Shown: positions 37,653 through 50,880, counted from the stretch's first letter. The stretch: DNA of 64,000 nucleotides from Numida meleagris (GCF_002078875.1 NC_034421.1:3907076-3971075); one strand, 5' to 3'. Notes: generated by a model not told the origin, from the letters alone. A program made the numbers and translations.

Positions 37653-40600
37653 ATACATTGCTGTTCTATTGACTCAAGTCCCTGCCTTACAAGGCAGGGA
37701 GCCCCAGCACACTTAGGTTACGTACCCAGGCATGGCACAGGTACCCACAGATGAACCCAGGCGGTGCAGCCTCACCTGTGTTCCCCTCCACTCCTGGCTG
37801 CTGGCGTGCAGAGAGATGCTGGAGTGTGAGGAGCCCTGCTGGTGAGTTATGGCGGGCTCCGTTACAAAGCTGCATTAAAGCATTTTGCTGAAATTCCAAG
37901 TAATCCTTTTCAAAAGCACTAAGTGGAAATGCATTGATTTTTATTTTCTTTCAGCAACGAAAATAGCTCAGGATTATTACTATTTTTAAGAGTGATAGAG
38001 AAATGTCAAAAATGCTTCAGTTGTACTTTTATTTTTATATATCACTTCAGGTTTTGTGGAGCTTTTTTGTTCTGTTTTTTTTTTCTTCTTTTTCCTTTTC
38101 TAGTTAAGGTTTCGGAGGCAGCAGGAGGGGGAAGTTTGTTTGGTTTTTCTTAAAAGCTGTTTCTATTTTGAGCCTTCTCAGAGATTTTGTTCAGTATGTA
38201 ATGTTTTATTGTCTTACATTTGGTCTGCGTTTTAAAATTCCTTGTCTCCTGAAGAGCCAAATGGTCTGGCACACCTCAATCTCTTCTTTATAATTACTCT
38301 TGAAAGAAAGGAGAGGAGAGGAGGGGAGATAGGTCAATTAAGTGGCACTCTGTTGAGCATTTTCAGCAGTCTGCGGAGAGGTCAGCATTAGCTTTTGGTA
38401 TTGTGTGAGATTTATTCATGTAGTATTTCATTTCACTGAAGATAAGCATGGATGCACTGAGTTTACAGAACTAATGCCAAGATCAAAAAAGGAGGCACGA
38501 GTCACAAAGCAGAGCACAGCAAAACCAGCTCTGCTCTGTGGGCTGATGGGCATCCCTTCCAGGAAACTCAGGTTGCCAGATGCTAGCAGACAGCCAGCTC
38601 TTCCCGTCGCCGCTCTGGTTTTATTTTAGCTGCAGAATATATTTTTAATCCATATCTAAATGCATTTTGTGCGCATGTCTGAGCAAAGTGATTCATCCTT
38701 CTTCACCCTATGTGTCTAAGTCATTTCAGGAGATTTTCTGTGTACGAGACAGCAGGAGTCAATGTCTTGTTGCGAAGTGAACCCTGCAACATTTTCCTAC
38801 TGTTTCAGCTGCCGTGGTGCTTGACAGTTCTGCACTGAGGCTGGCTGTTAGCACCTGGATGGTAAAATCATATCATTATTGTTATTTCCAGGGCGAATCA
38901 AAATGAAATGGGTTGATTAAAACTAAACAGTGTCACTGCATTCTGCCTAACCACGCACTGCCAGTTAATTTCAAACTGGAAACCTAAGGGCATTTTTGAA
39001 GTTGACTCCATCTTGTTAAATATAGGGGGGATCTATTTGTTTTATAAACATAAAACTAAATAGATGTCACTTATATCTCAAACAAGTACATTTGCCTCTT
39101 AGATGAGGAAGGAAGGAAATCATTTTCTCATTTTCTTTCATTTCTCCCCCTAATTTCCCTTATTAGCTGTAATTCTGTTGTGACATCCCGGTGTCGTGCC
39201 ATGATAATAGAAATTTCAAAAAAGCAGCAGCATGAAATGCAAAGTTTGGGGTGAAGTGGGAGACAGGAGCACCCTGTAGAAAGAAGTGTCTGTTTTTCAC
39301 TGTTGGAGCAAAGACTCCTTGTCACATGTAGAAAAGGCTGTTTGCTATCCGTGCTTCTGGAAACAGAGACCCAGCCATTTTCTGAGAGGGTAAGAAGTCA
39401 ATGCAAGATCGAAAAGACATCGTGCTCTTCAACTCCAATCTTATCTGGGAGCGGCAGAAAGGAAATCATAAGTGCATTAATGCAAACAGCATTTGTACTG
39501 GCCGAGTAAGGTACAACTAAATTTATTTTTAACAATGTCAACTCTACCTCTACTGCAGAAATACTAACAAAGAGCCTGAGTAATAACTTCCCCTTGGATT
39601 TCTTTTTACAGTACTTGCAGCATTCTCTGAGCGTGTATTTATGTTCTGTGTATAAACAGGCAGATACAAAAACCTATTCCATCTTCCAGAGAAGAGAGAC
39701 GCTGTTTTATTCTCACTTCAGAAAATTAAATGCTTATCCATCTGTGGAATTATTTTTGAATGAATAAGTTTGTAGACTTTCTTTAGCTGGGTTATTATTT
39801 GCTCTTTTGGAACATTCTTTGCTTTCACAGTTGTTTTGTTCTTGCAACAGAGGAAATAAAGCGATGTGTATTTTTCTCCCCAGTGAGGTTTGAGGCAACC
39901 TTATATTATAAAATAACCAAAGATTGATAATCACAAAGGCTGCAAAGGGAAAGCTTCCACTTTATTTAGAAGAACATCTGTGCTTTAAAGAAGAAAAAAA
40001 TCTTTCTTTTGGTAGGAAAAATATTTCTTTAGATTCTGAGCTCTGCTGTGTGAGTGATTTTGCCCCGCTTTTATATCTTACAGTGTTCTAAACATATAAA
40101 TGAAATTTTGTTTGCTTCTGAATCCCTGTGACCTGAGCAGCACTACTTTTATTAAGGAATGTATCCTTTTGCAGAAGGAAAAGTAGCATGGTATGGTCAG
40201 GAGGGTGGGGAACTTCAGACCATATGGAATGGACCTGAGGCCCCTGATAACCTATTTCTCAAAATATTATTTTGACAAGTCATTCCATATGTTTGGTTGA
40301 GTTAGCTGTTGGAAGAAGGCTGTGGGGTATCTTCTTGCTTTTCAGATCTGCTCTTTTTATGTGAAGACTTGGAAGCAGCAGACCTTTGGGAGCAAGGTAG
40401 CAATCTGGATCCCAAAACATGTTTCACATATAAATATATAAATAGAATGCGGCAAGAGTTGACCTTGAGCTTAAAATGCTGCTCAGCAAGTGCATCTTGG
40501 TTTGAATAGGAGTTTCAGCAACTGAGAACAAAAGTGTCTATTTAGCTCAATGTTATAAATATCTGTAGAAGTGCTCTCTTAAGCCCTCATAAATTGTTCC

Positions 40601-41074
40601 ATGCCTGTAGCATCTAGGATCTGAGGACAGTTTTTGAAATTTGGATGATTTCTATTTTTTTGAAGTTCAAATGATGTTTAAACGTAACCAATTTTAATCC
40701 TCATTCTTAGAGTGGATTTGCTGGAGAAAGCTTTGATCAACACCTTGCTTATCCAGTAACTGCAAAAATGCATTTGCATGGCTTTAAGCTGTCTTGTTCA
40801 GATCTGTATAAGCACTCTTATATACATGTTTTGCATAATGATGGCCAATTTGGTGGCCTGTACACATTTACTGGCACCAAATGTCTCTGACGCAGAAGCC
40901 CTTCCTTTCATTGTGAAGGACAAATCTACAGTGGAACACTTTCAGATTTGTTATTTGCTGATTCTCCGTGAGGACAGATTTAAGATCCCAGAGTTTTAAT
41001 CAAGCAGCCAGGCACAGTACATATCCGAGTACTAGAAATCTCTAAAATCCAGTAATATTTATTATTTATCTGAT
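37653..41074 (+). other. SDK1: Upstream SDK1 intron, segment 7 (nothing recognised)
   Basis: This is intron sequence between two CR1 fragments, with ordinary AT-rich composition and T runs near 38078. No exon, RNA gene or further repeat family was recognised. Short frames on both strands lack any domain. Confidence 0.6.
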
Positions 41075-41178
41075 CTAGTACTTGATATAGCAGCTGGCAA
41101 CCCTGTCTGTGGCAAGGAGGTTAATTTGATGATCTTTGAGGTCCCTTCCTACCCAAGCCATTCTATGACTCTGTGATT
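41075..41178 (+). mobile_element. CR1 LINE 3' end fragment
   Basis: The forward-strand sequence follows the CR1 3' terminus: 'gcagctggcaaccctg.c.gtggcaagg.ggtt', 'gatgatcttt.aggtcccttcc.acccaa.ccattctatga', then a second imperfect ctgtgat repeat. About 100 bases are visible, so it is heavily 5'-truncated. The plus orientation is the same as the SDK1 gene. Confidence 0.92.
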
Positions 41179-42091
41179 TTCATGAATTTGCCAGATATCT
41201 ATTAGTATTCTCCTGAATCTAAGTTGATACAAGAAAAATTCAAATTTTGAAGCTAATCTAAAATTTAGTATTAATTTTAGCTTTATCAGAACTAGTTACA
41301 AGATTATCAGTGTATGTGTGCAAGTGCCTACTTCCAATGTGCTGCTTTACAACGTCAGGTTAAAAAGATGCTACAAAGTCATGGGTGACTATTTTCTTTA
41401 TCCCTTTTATTTAAGTCTGGTAAAGGACAGCCAAGAATGTATTTCTCATGGTTTTTTTTGTTGTTGTTACCACCATTTCATTTCTAAATAGAAGTTCTCA
41501 AACTTTCTACAAGTATGAGAAGAAGCAAATGGATTGATTGGTTGTCAGTTGTGTGCTTTTATTTTCTCCTAACAACGTAAGGGTGTTAAAAAATTATTTT
41601 TTTTAAAAAAAGAAAAGCCACATTAGAAGGAACATTTGAAAATAGAGGGTGGCAGCATTTTATTGTCTCCCATTTCTCTTCCTTTCCTGCTGCTTGACAA
41701 TAAACCACAATCTGCTGGTGAGAACTGCAACATCTAAAATACCAGCAGTGCTCTTGTTCATGTAACACAGCCGTGTTCTCTCAGCTTTTATCTTTCCAGT
41801 GAGTTTTGTATTCCTGGACTGATTAACTGGCAGTTCTAGTTTATTTAACATCCACATACTAATGTGTGGTTTATTAACTTAGTTTACATTTATTAAGAAA
41901 GCAAGTGGTAAATATCCAGGTATGTGAAGTGGCCAGATGGCAAGATGCTAAAAGTTCCTTTTTGTCCTCAGCATAACATGACTCTTGCTGTCTGCTGCAG
42001 GAATACATGGGCAGCAAAGCATCGCTGTCCAATCTCAAACCTGTTTCCTCCCCTAAGTGCATGCCTGTTTATATTTAGAAGGATGCTTCTC

Positions 42092-42117
42092 TTATGATGC
42101 ACTAAAGTGCATCATAA
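42092..42117. repeat. Perfect palindrome, 12-bp arms, 2-nt spacer
   Basis: The arms ttatgatgcact (42092-42103) and agtgcatcataa (42106-42117) are exact complements around aa. Each arm holds atgatgca, which resembles a bZIP/C-EBP or POU-like half site. Arms this long with mixed base composition are the best inverted repeat noticed in the window. Function is unknown. Confidence 0.95.
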
Positions 42118-45091
42118 AAATATTACAGCCTCTTAAAAATCATCTCCGCTGATGAGTTACTTTAAAATCTTTTCAGACACAAGCATGTTTCAGATGCTCC
42201 AGCTTAATAAAACCCCCAGGTCCTGGGTGCTGCTGCAGTGGGATTCTCTACCTGGTGCCCCTCGCTCCACTTTGAGGCTAACTCTGAGGCTAATAGATTC
42301 CTCTGCTAGACCATGGATTTTTTCTTTCCTCTTTTAACTGCTGCTGAATAAGATTACACACTCTATCCTCTTATATAGCCAATATTAAAGCTATCTGGTG
42401 AATTGAAAAGCCACCTGAGTGTTCTTTAGCTAGAATAGCTTGAGGCTCTATATATTTTCATGTTAAAAGCTCTAATGATGTGCTGGATGATAAGTTTCTG
42501 GGCAGAAAAGAACCCCTCGCTGTGCATGGGGGAAGGTCAGGTCAGTGACAGAGACTGAACTGCCAAATTGCTTTTTTTTTGCACGAGGAGTTGTGAGAAG
42601 GGAATTTCAGAGTGTTGGAGCAGAAATTTGGTCTGCTTTTCAAGTGAGCTGCTGAGTCATCACAGGGTGCTGTGTAACTGAGCAGTGGCTTAATTTCCTT
42701 AGAACTGCATGGGACAACACTGAAAATTTATCGCTGAAGTAGTCCTAAAATACAGAGTGGGTTTGTAGACCTTAGCTAGTAGAAAAGAGAGAGGAACAAG
42801 TCTGGTTTGCGAGGAGCTGGGCCACCAGCAGCAGCTGCTGGGTCACTCATGACCTGCAGAAAAAGGGCAAACTCAGGAAGAAAGCTGCATGTGCCATCTC
42901 TGTCCCAGTCTGTGGAGCAGAGCTGGTGAGAGACAGCCTGGGGAGATGCCAATGTGAGCCCTGCCATTGTCCCTGCAGTGGCTGGGCAACCTCTTCAGGC
43001 CCCTGTGTCTCATTATGCCCAGGGGTAGATCCTAAAAGCTCTCTATAAGATTTTAGAAGCTTCTCAACCTGTATTTTAGGCTCTGTTTTATCTAGTGCAG
43101 TATAGAAGGCTCTTCTGTGCTGTAGTATCTACACACAAAAGGGTATAAGTCATCTTGTGGCTGGAGCTGAGTTCTCCATTAATCTTTCCCTAGGGCTAAA
43201 ACTAACAGCTCTTGCAGTCTGTGAAGTCTTTACAAAGGGGGAAAAAAGCTGTTACAAATGTGGCTGTTATTTGTTTAAACATTTGGAAACATTTATAATG
43301 TGATGCTAGCTGTTCTTTTTACCCTTGCTCCTATTCTTTTGTTTGTATATATTTCAATGAATCCTTTAAAACTTGTCAGGCAAGAAGAGTTTAGCTAGGT
43401 AAAACTGGGACTGTGAAGGAGGATAGTTGTTGCCTATAAATACTTAAGGAGGTAAAAATCACAGAAGGAGAAAAGAGATATTTAAGCCAAAAGACAGCTT
43501 TGGCAGAGGAACAAATGGGGTACATTGGTTATGAATACATCTAAGCTGGATATTCGGAGTGCTTTTAGTAGGTTGAACAAAGCTCTAGGAAACACTCCAA
43601 CCAGGAAAGTGGAGTTAAAAATGCACAGTGCTCTCACCACTACCCAGCGTGTTCAGATGGAGATGGAGCGGGGCTGCCTCACAGGGTGCCTTCCAGTCCT
43701 GCCCCGAGCACAGCTAGCAGGAAGCTCCATGCACATGAACCATCTTCTTGCCAAAGTTTCTCGTAGTTTTACAGAAAACGAGCCTTAGAAGAGAAAATAG
43801 GGAAAATATATCAATTATGCATCTGCTTAACTTAGTCACGTGAGCGTTTTCACCACTCAAACTGACCAGCAAGCTCCTGACGTTAAGTGCATTTTGAATG
43901 GCTTGCAGGATTACAAGCTTGACTGGGTAAAACACACTTTGTAGGTTAATTATCTTTGGGTAATTTTAGCTTTTGAGAGTTAAATGCATCCAAAGTCCTG
44001 TTGTAACATGTATGGTGCATCACACAGGCCCAAAAGGAGCGGATAGGAAGGGGAAGAGTGGAGATTTTCAGACATCTGATTGCTTTATGGCATGGGTGAT
44101 TCAGCCAAGAGCTGTTGATGAAATCTTCAGTAAATGCTGCTCTTTGCCAAATCCATCCTCACACACTGTGTATTTAATCTGTGATCTTCTTGCTGGGGTT
44201 TTGTTGTTGCTGTTTTGGGTTTTTATTCTTTCTCTCTTTTTGGTTTACTTGCAGTGGAAATGAATCATGCATTTGATGTCTCGTAGGCAAAGCTGGTCAC
44301 ATTGACAGAAGTATATTGAGTCAATAAATATAACTGACCTAGATCATTCACTTGTTTTGCTTGTACTGTGTTTTGTAAACCTTTCCCATGTCTGGTGTTT
44401 TATTCATATGTCATGATGTCTGATGTCTGGATCGAGATGAGGTCCGTATATATAAGAATTTGCTTCCAGTGATTGATTCAAGCAACTCGGCTGCTTTCAC
44501 TATAAATTTGATCCAGAAAGTGAAGTTTTTGTTGTTGCTTCCTTACTATTTTGAGTCTGCAGCCTCTCAAAGGTTGGAAGATCAGAAATGATGTGTATAT
44601 TTGAGGACTCTTAAGATATCCACTGGTGCTAAATAGTCATAACAGTTCTACATATGCCAACTCTGTGTAATTAGATTGCTAATTATTTTATAAATACTCA
44701 ATTTTGTCTCAAAATACTCCATCTGGAGTTTTAGCATTAGCTGTCAAGCTAAATAAATGTGATCAAGACAGGAAAATCTCTTCTTTTTCTTTATGTCTAG
44801 AAATCTGAGCAGAGATCTGTACAGTACACAGCAGTGTACAGCAACATCACTTATTTGTCTTTTCTTGAGAAATTAATACCGTTCTTGATGGAATAGAAGT
44901 GAGAAAATGAAATGGCAGCGTGTATTATCTTAACACTCTTTCATTACATGATCTGTTAACATACAGTCTGATAAGGAGGGAACAAAAAAGCAGTGTTTTA
45001 GGGTAGAGCTTTATGATTGATAAACATACTTTTTTCATTATTTGTGTAGCGATTCTCTCAGGCTGACAGGTGGCTGTCAACATTTGCCAGT

Positions 45092-45215
45092 CTGTTGATC
45101 AGGCTCCAGGTCATGTTGTGCATCTTCTACTGAAAAGGGAAAGGAAAATTAATCTTCTATTGATCAGGATCCAATTTCTGTGGTGTATTTTGTACTGGAA
45201 AGGGGAATTAATCCA
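45092..45215. repeat. Diverged tandem duplication, period about 65 bp
   Basis: The unit beginning ctgttgatcaggctcc (45092) is followed 65 bases later by ctattgatcaggatcc (45157). Both continue through a related stretch (a gt-rich part, then tact-gaaa-gg) and both end in aattaatc. Two copies only, with several mismatches and small gaps, so the duplication is old. Confidence 0.75.
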
Positions 45216-48200
45216 TTACGGAAAAAGTGATATCTATTCCATTAGATAATTTGTATTTGTAAGGTCTCTTTTTTTCCCTTGAGCAACCTTGAGATGCCAT
45301 GTGAGGGTCATTTCTCCTTTTTGTGTTATATAGGCTGAGACTATATATATCCTTGATGCCATAATGTTCAATTATTTATATGTAATTTTTTTGCTGCTCG
45401 TATTGGACTCATCTCCTATTCTACTTTTTTTCTAATGCAGGTATCTGTAATTTGGAAAAGAAGCTTTGCATGTATTCTGCATAGTCGTTGAAAAGGCACT
45501 TCTGCATATTGTGATAGTCTAAAAGTCTGTAGGAAGTTTATAGAGAAGGTTTTCTAATCTTCCAGGTTATCTTGTAAATAGTTTCAAAGTTCAGCTGGAG
45601 GTGCTCCATTTCTCCGTTAGTTTAGCTGTAAGGTTATGATGACCTCTGCCTCAAAGTGTTTTTCTCTCTTAGATGAGTTTCCTAATGTAAAGAAGTAAAT
45701 CCAGTTCTGGGCAGTGACTCCAGTGAAATTCCTTTTTCACTGAAAACGGGACATTGAGAAATAATGGCAGTAGTAACTAAGTAGTAATTAAGACAAAGAG
45801 TGGGAATGGGTAGCAGCCAACATCCCATCCCAGCATTCCCAACATCCCTGCCCCGTGTTATGTAAATGAGGTGATCTGGGTGTTTATTCAGGCAATTCTC
45901 ACTCCTCTTGCTCATGATAACCTCGGTTGTGTTGTGTCATCAGCAGGCTGGGACCTATAAGCAATTTAATCTCTCAGGCTTAAAAATAAGACTTGCTATT
46001 TTTCTCGGGTCTGATCTCAAGCTATTACTTCTTTTCAAGAGATAAACGCTTCCTCTCACCTTTTATTAGGGCTGGTTGGCTCAGTGTCTCTCTGAGAGGA
46101 GTTTGAGCATCCACAAAGTATTGCTCTTAATATTCTGCACTGCAAACACAGATGTAGATAAACTTTGCATGCCATAATGTAAGACCTGGGAAAGAAGCTC
46201 ATGTTTATACATTTCTGAAGGGAAAAGCACATTTTGTATTTTTGTATTTTGTCATATGGCCTGAGTGAGATTTCATCTCTGTTGGGAAAATTAAACATTC
46301 AAGTGACTTTGACAAAGTCTGTGATGTTTTTAAACTGTAAATTAAAATATTTAAAATTTCTTGTACTCAAAATGACTGTATGTAGGGAGATAAAAACACT
46401 GATTATGTCTTTCTAGAGATTATAGGGCAGCCTGCATAATTACAATACTTCAGTAACAGAGAGTTAAAATTCTACAGCTCATCAGTGTTAAAATAAAAAT
46501 AAAAGTCAGTGTTACAGGCCACTTGGAACCCTAATAGATACCACTAATAATTACAGGGTGTCTAAGGAGGTGGTTTAGAAGCAAAGGAAAGACTGGAAAT
46601 ACTGTGAGGGTTGTGGGTAAAACAGGTACAGTATAAAATAAAGCAAGGAGCCTTTCCTGAAGAAAACTCTGTTTGGATCAGGACTTTTGCCTGTGGCAGT
46701 CCTCTGTCCAGCCTTCTATTAAGGACTAGAATCAGATTAAGAGCACATCCCTTAAGTGACCGTCAGTGCCTTTCAGCCTTGTCTCTGCAGCTTCCTGCAA
46801 GTTCCCCAGACTTGTTATGTCTCATAGTTAGACATCCCTAGGCTGCACTTCTGGGGTCAGTGTTCTTTCCCTAATATTGCTCTGGGGAAGAGAAGGGGTT
46901 CAGAAAGCAGATAGAAAAGAAAGATCTTTTATTTCAGAGAAGGTAAAGGTGATTGGGAATGGTGGTCCCCTGACAGCAGGTTCGTCTCACTATGGCTGTA
47001 TGTTCTTGCATTCATTCATACTGCTCTCATGTTTCAGTGTCTTTAATAAATATTTCCTAATGGACAGGAATCTGAGAAGTTGAAGCTCAATCATTAAAAT
47101 AAAAGATACGTGGGAAATTGAGCAGCCTTTTAATAACGTGAAATATCTATGGGGGACCACAGTCTGAAGTCCGATTTGCTGCATCACATCATGGGAACCA
47201 AATCACAGTGTTAGTCCTCGTTCAATGAGGAGCCTGGCTGCTCTGCCTTTCCAGCCTGTGGATTTCTTACAAAAAGATGGAAGGATAGGGTGGGCACCCA
47301 GACCCCATGTTACAGCCCTATTGAGACTATTACCATAAAGCAAGACCAAATTCCCCCTTTGGTACACTGACCCACCACAAAACAAAACTGCAGGCTGTAC
47401 TCTGCACAGATAGCTCTGGGAATGTCCTGGTTGCATCTTATTTGGCAGGATTGGGCCAGAGTGAGTTACTGCAACAGAATTCTTTGTGCTGCAGAGGGAA
47501 ACTTGAGCTGTCTTGAATTTGAAATAGCGATATGTGTGCTGTCTAGGTGCTGTTTAGATAATACTTTGAAATTTTTATTTTTTTTTTAATATATGCTTGT
47601 TACATTGGCAGCTGACCTTTGTATGATTTCACTTAGAATCCAAGCGCTAGCTGCTTTGGTGAGCTCTCGGTATCACATCTGTTCACCCATTCAAAATTGT
47701 TATCAAAAGACTGCTTTAAATAGATTTGTTTCAGGGATGGTATGAAATGAAAATAAGCACATGCTTTGTTTAGATCCTTGTTATGGTTTTTAATAAAGTC
47801 AAAGAAACCTTACGTTTTCCTGGTTGCAGGCAGAGGAAAGTGCTCTTTTATTTCCCCTGCTTATCTGCTTGCTGCACAAAGAGCCTTTCCCATGGGGTGA
47901 ACTCCTAGAAGTTACAACAAAGCTGGCTTCTGTTCCTGGGTTGTTTTTAGTATGGTTGAGCCATTCTTCGGGGGAGCTGATAAGCCGAACAAGTGGTTTT
48001 CCTCTTTTCCAGATGAAGATAAGAAATTATCATTGCCAAATTAGTAACTTGTTTGTTGCTCTTTTAGCATTTACTGTTGTAAACCTTCATCTTGTGCACA
48101 AGTAGTGGTGAGCAGTAATGCTGAGGTTGTTTCTTCCCATCAGTAACAAGTTGCTGATCTGATTGGCACTTGGTTTATACTTTTTCAGTTCCTACCTGGA

Positions 48201-49645
48201 ACATTCCACCACAGAAATCTTCAGAAAGCAGATTTGCTACCCGGTAATGTCTTATTTCCAGGAATACTGAGGAGCAGAACTAAAATCTGCTGAAAACTTG
48301 CTTGTTGAGATGCCATGCAAGTTGTATACGTATGCTGTGTCAGGTCAATAGAGCGTATTTATGGGAAGAAACAAGTATACATTTGTCAGTTCCTTAAGCC
48401 CTTTGATGTTTGAATTTATCCAGGTGTGCAGGTGGTATTCTTAGCATTTCAACGTTGTACTGTACGCTTTCATCTCCCTTAGTACGCTATTTGCTATCAG
48501 TTACAAAAGAGTCAAAAGGCCAGAATTTGGTCCTTGAGCAATTCAGAGATCTCCTGACCTTGTGACTTCTGAGCCCCATTACCAACAACTTTAACTATCT
48601 AAGAAGGGAAACAGAATGTTGAACAGCTTTCGGCACGCTGGTTTTTCGATAAGCAAAGAATTTTCTATCCGTTTGCTATTATTTAGGGCAAAATCATAAA
48701 AGAGGACATCAGGGTTTGCCAATTTCCCATTCTGCTTACCAGCTAAGAGGCATGGGGGAGCCTCCCTTGCAGAAGACATCTGATGAATTGGATTGGATTT
48801 GCATCAATTTAGTTTTACTTTCATTACTTTTCTCTAATTTACTTATTGGATTCTGTATCTTTAGAAATTTTTATTGCTCTCTCATTCAAGCTAAAAAATA
48901 GCTAATTTTTCTTTTCCAAATGAGTTGCTTGAAGCAAAGTACCTATGAATACATGGATATTTTAATTCACTTACTAAATGTATACAGAGAAAATTTACAA
49001 GCAGCCTTTTTACCATTTTTAAGCGTCTGCTGACTGTTGCATAAGCTAAATTATTTACAGTACGATGCCTCACAAAAGAGGAGCAGATTTAGGTTATTTA
49101 CTTGCCTGATAAGAAAAGGGGATTGAAGTTGCTGCGATATGCTGCTTTGTTAATTTTATATTTGTTCCCCAGTGTGTAAAATCTTTTTAAAGAACTAACA
49201 TGAGTACTGGGAGACTCTTTTGAAATAGCGTGGAAGTGCTAAGATTAAACAAAACATGAAACGGTCTTAAAAATATAAGTCAGCAAGTGCTTGATAAAAA
49301 TAAAAACGCTCAACAATAGAAAACCTTTAGGACGCTTAATTTATTTGCTCTCTATTTGAGAGCGGCCTCTGCACTCCGTCTGGGAGTAGTTCTGTGAGTT
49401 GTGTGTGTTTTGAATGATACCAAGCTGGGGGTATTGAAACAGTGTGTTTGTACAGTATAATGAAAGCCATCGACAGCGGTCGTGCTGAAGATCTCCCTTT
49501 AATGAGGAGATTAAAATCCACGGGGAGGTTGAAGAGTGAAATTTGCAGCTGTGTCGCTTGACAAGATCCTTTACCTGAGACGTTTCGGTCCTCGCTGTTC
49601 GCGGGTGTGCGGGACACTCACGAGCGGCTCTCTCTGCCCACACAG

Positions 49646-49757
49646 GTGCCACGGATCCATCGGACACCGCGGCTCCCGTCATCGTCATCCCTCCGCAGAA
49701 CACGAGCGTTGTGGCGGGGAGCAGCGAGGTCACGTTGGAATGCGTGGCCAGTGCAAG
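49646..49757 (+). CDS. SDK1: SDK1 exon, first half of third Ig domain
   Basis: Sidekick-1 is a single-pass adhesion protein with six Ig and thirteen fibronectin-III domains. It binds itself across synapses and guides layer-specific connections, for example in the avian retina. This 112-base exon begins after a cacacag acceptor in phase 1. It encodes a short variable linker (ATDPSDTAA) and then [19 protein letters not shown] and TLECVASA. This is the A to B strand part of Ig3, with the first disulphide cysteine in LEC and an N-glycosylation sequon NTS. It ends in phase 2 at a gtattg donor, and the codon AG|G is completed by the next exon. The match with SDK1 is clear. SDK2 shares the PP.NTSVVAG block, so the paralogue call rests mainly on the next exon. 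The exon and its upstream flank are CpG-rich, unlike the other two exons. Confidence 0.95.
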
Positions 49758-50689
49758 GTATTGTAAAAGCAGAGGGGTTGTGAGCGGCTGATTTTAATGC
49801 CCCGTCCTTTACCGGAAAGAACATGGGATGTTCTTTACATTCTTTATTATTCTAATGGTTGAAGCAGAATGCAGCGTGTCCCTTGCTCTTCAAAGTAACC
49901 TTATGAATAATCTTATTTGTCCGACATTACTGAATTAAACTTCGATTATTTTTTTTTTTTTGGCAAAAAGAGAATGTAGGCAGAGTTACTTTCCCACCTG
50001 TTGCTTACCCAGTAAAGACAAGAATAGTGTTGTGCCGTCAGCAAATATTATCTTACAGAAATAATTATGTTTCAGTTAAGTAATATTTCAGTTGTATTGC
50101 ATATTGACATGGAAGCTGATAGCGTTTAAATCAACAGACTGTGCTTCCTAGTAAATAAATTAGGAAAGATCTCTTATGGAGTAATTTAATACAGATGTTC
50201 TTAGTTTACAGTGATTATTGCTCGACTGTTCATAATGCACCGTAACATAGAGTTCTCAGCATTTGTTCTGTGCATGTGGCTGTTTCTACTGCGTTCTGGA
50301 GGGAGTGAATAGTTGAGGTCTCCAGCTGATAGGAAGACCAGCTGATTTACATTCTCCTCCGAGGGCAGAGATGTTCTTGATATGGTTAATATTTTCCTGG
50401 TAATTGAGTTATAATGAAAGCACTTCCCATGCAGCTGATTCACATAACAATATTTACTTCTTTTGCTTAGAGAAATCAAATTATTCGTACTTAACTTCTA
50501 TTGCTGTATCAATTAGCTGTACTTGCATAATGCCACTTGAATAGTCTGTAGTTGAGGTGTAAAAGTTATGTATGCATTTACTTCTCAATAGCCAACGTCG
50601 GAGATAGAGGGAGCTTTATAATCCGTGTATAACTGCAGACAAGATTATTCTGTAATATGTTTTATTGTATTTTTTTTTAACCTCGGTAG
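49758..50689 (+). other. SDK1: SDK1 intron between the two Ig3 exons (932 bp)
   Basis: This short phase-2 intron has a gtattg donor and an acceptor with a T-rich tract ending in cggtag. It holds a T run near 49950 and otherwise ordinary AT-rich sequence. No repeat family or RNA gene was seen. It splits the Ig3 coding sequence between the B strand and the C strand. Confidence 0.93.
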
Positions 50690-50880
50690 GCCTGTTGAGA
50701 GACTAAGCATAATGTGGAAGAGAAATGGAATGAAAATAACCAGTGGAATTAGCAGTTTTGGGAGGCGCCTCACGATCACCAACCCAACCTCTGCTGACGT
50801 TGGGATGTACTTCTGTGAAGCAAAACTGAGAGACAGCGCGGAGGAACCAGCGAGAGCAAAAGCCTTCATTTCTCTAATGG
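50690..50880 (+). CDS. SDK1: SDK1 exon, second half of third Ig domain
   Basis: This 191-base exon opens with the last base of an AGG codon after the ggtag acceptor and ends after one base of a codon (phase 1). It encodes PVERLSIMWKRNG with the Ig core tryptophan, KITSGISSFGRRLTI, and NPTSADVGMYFCEA, where D.G.Y.C carries the second disulphide cysteine. It closes with EPARAKAFISLM, the G strand. Ig1-Ig4 of sidekicks form the horseshoe used in homophilic binding, so this exon lies in the recognition part of the ectodomain. SFGRRLTI, NPTSAD and EPARA favour SDK1 over SDK2, as far as I recall both proteins. Read through its gtaatt donor, the frame would stop after about 21 more codons (stop at about 50943). 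Confidence 0.96.

Larger units (their letters stand above)
41179..49645 (+). other. SDK1: Upstream SDK1 intron, segment 8, ending at a splice acceptor
   Basis: This is the final part of the long upstream intron. It carries a perfect 12-bp palindrome at 42092-42117 and a diverged 65-base tandem duplication at 45092-45215. It becomes CpG-rich over the last 70 bases before a pyrimidine-rich tract and cacacag acceptor at 49645. No exon was recognised within it. Confidence 0.75.

Noticed and set aside
47824..48105. 93-codon frame just at a good-looking acceptor (ttttcctggttgcag near 47830)
   Set aside because: No matching donor was found before its stop and no family resemblance was seen, so a decoy acceptor is likelier.
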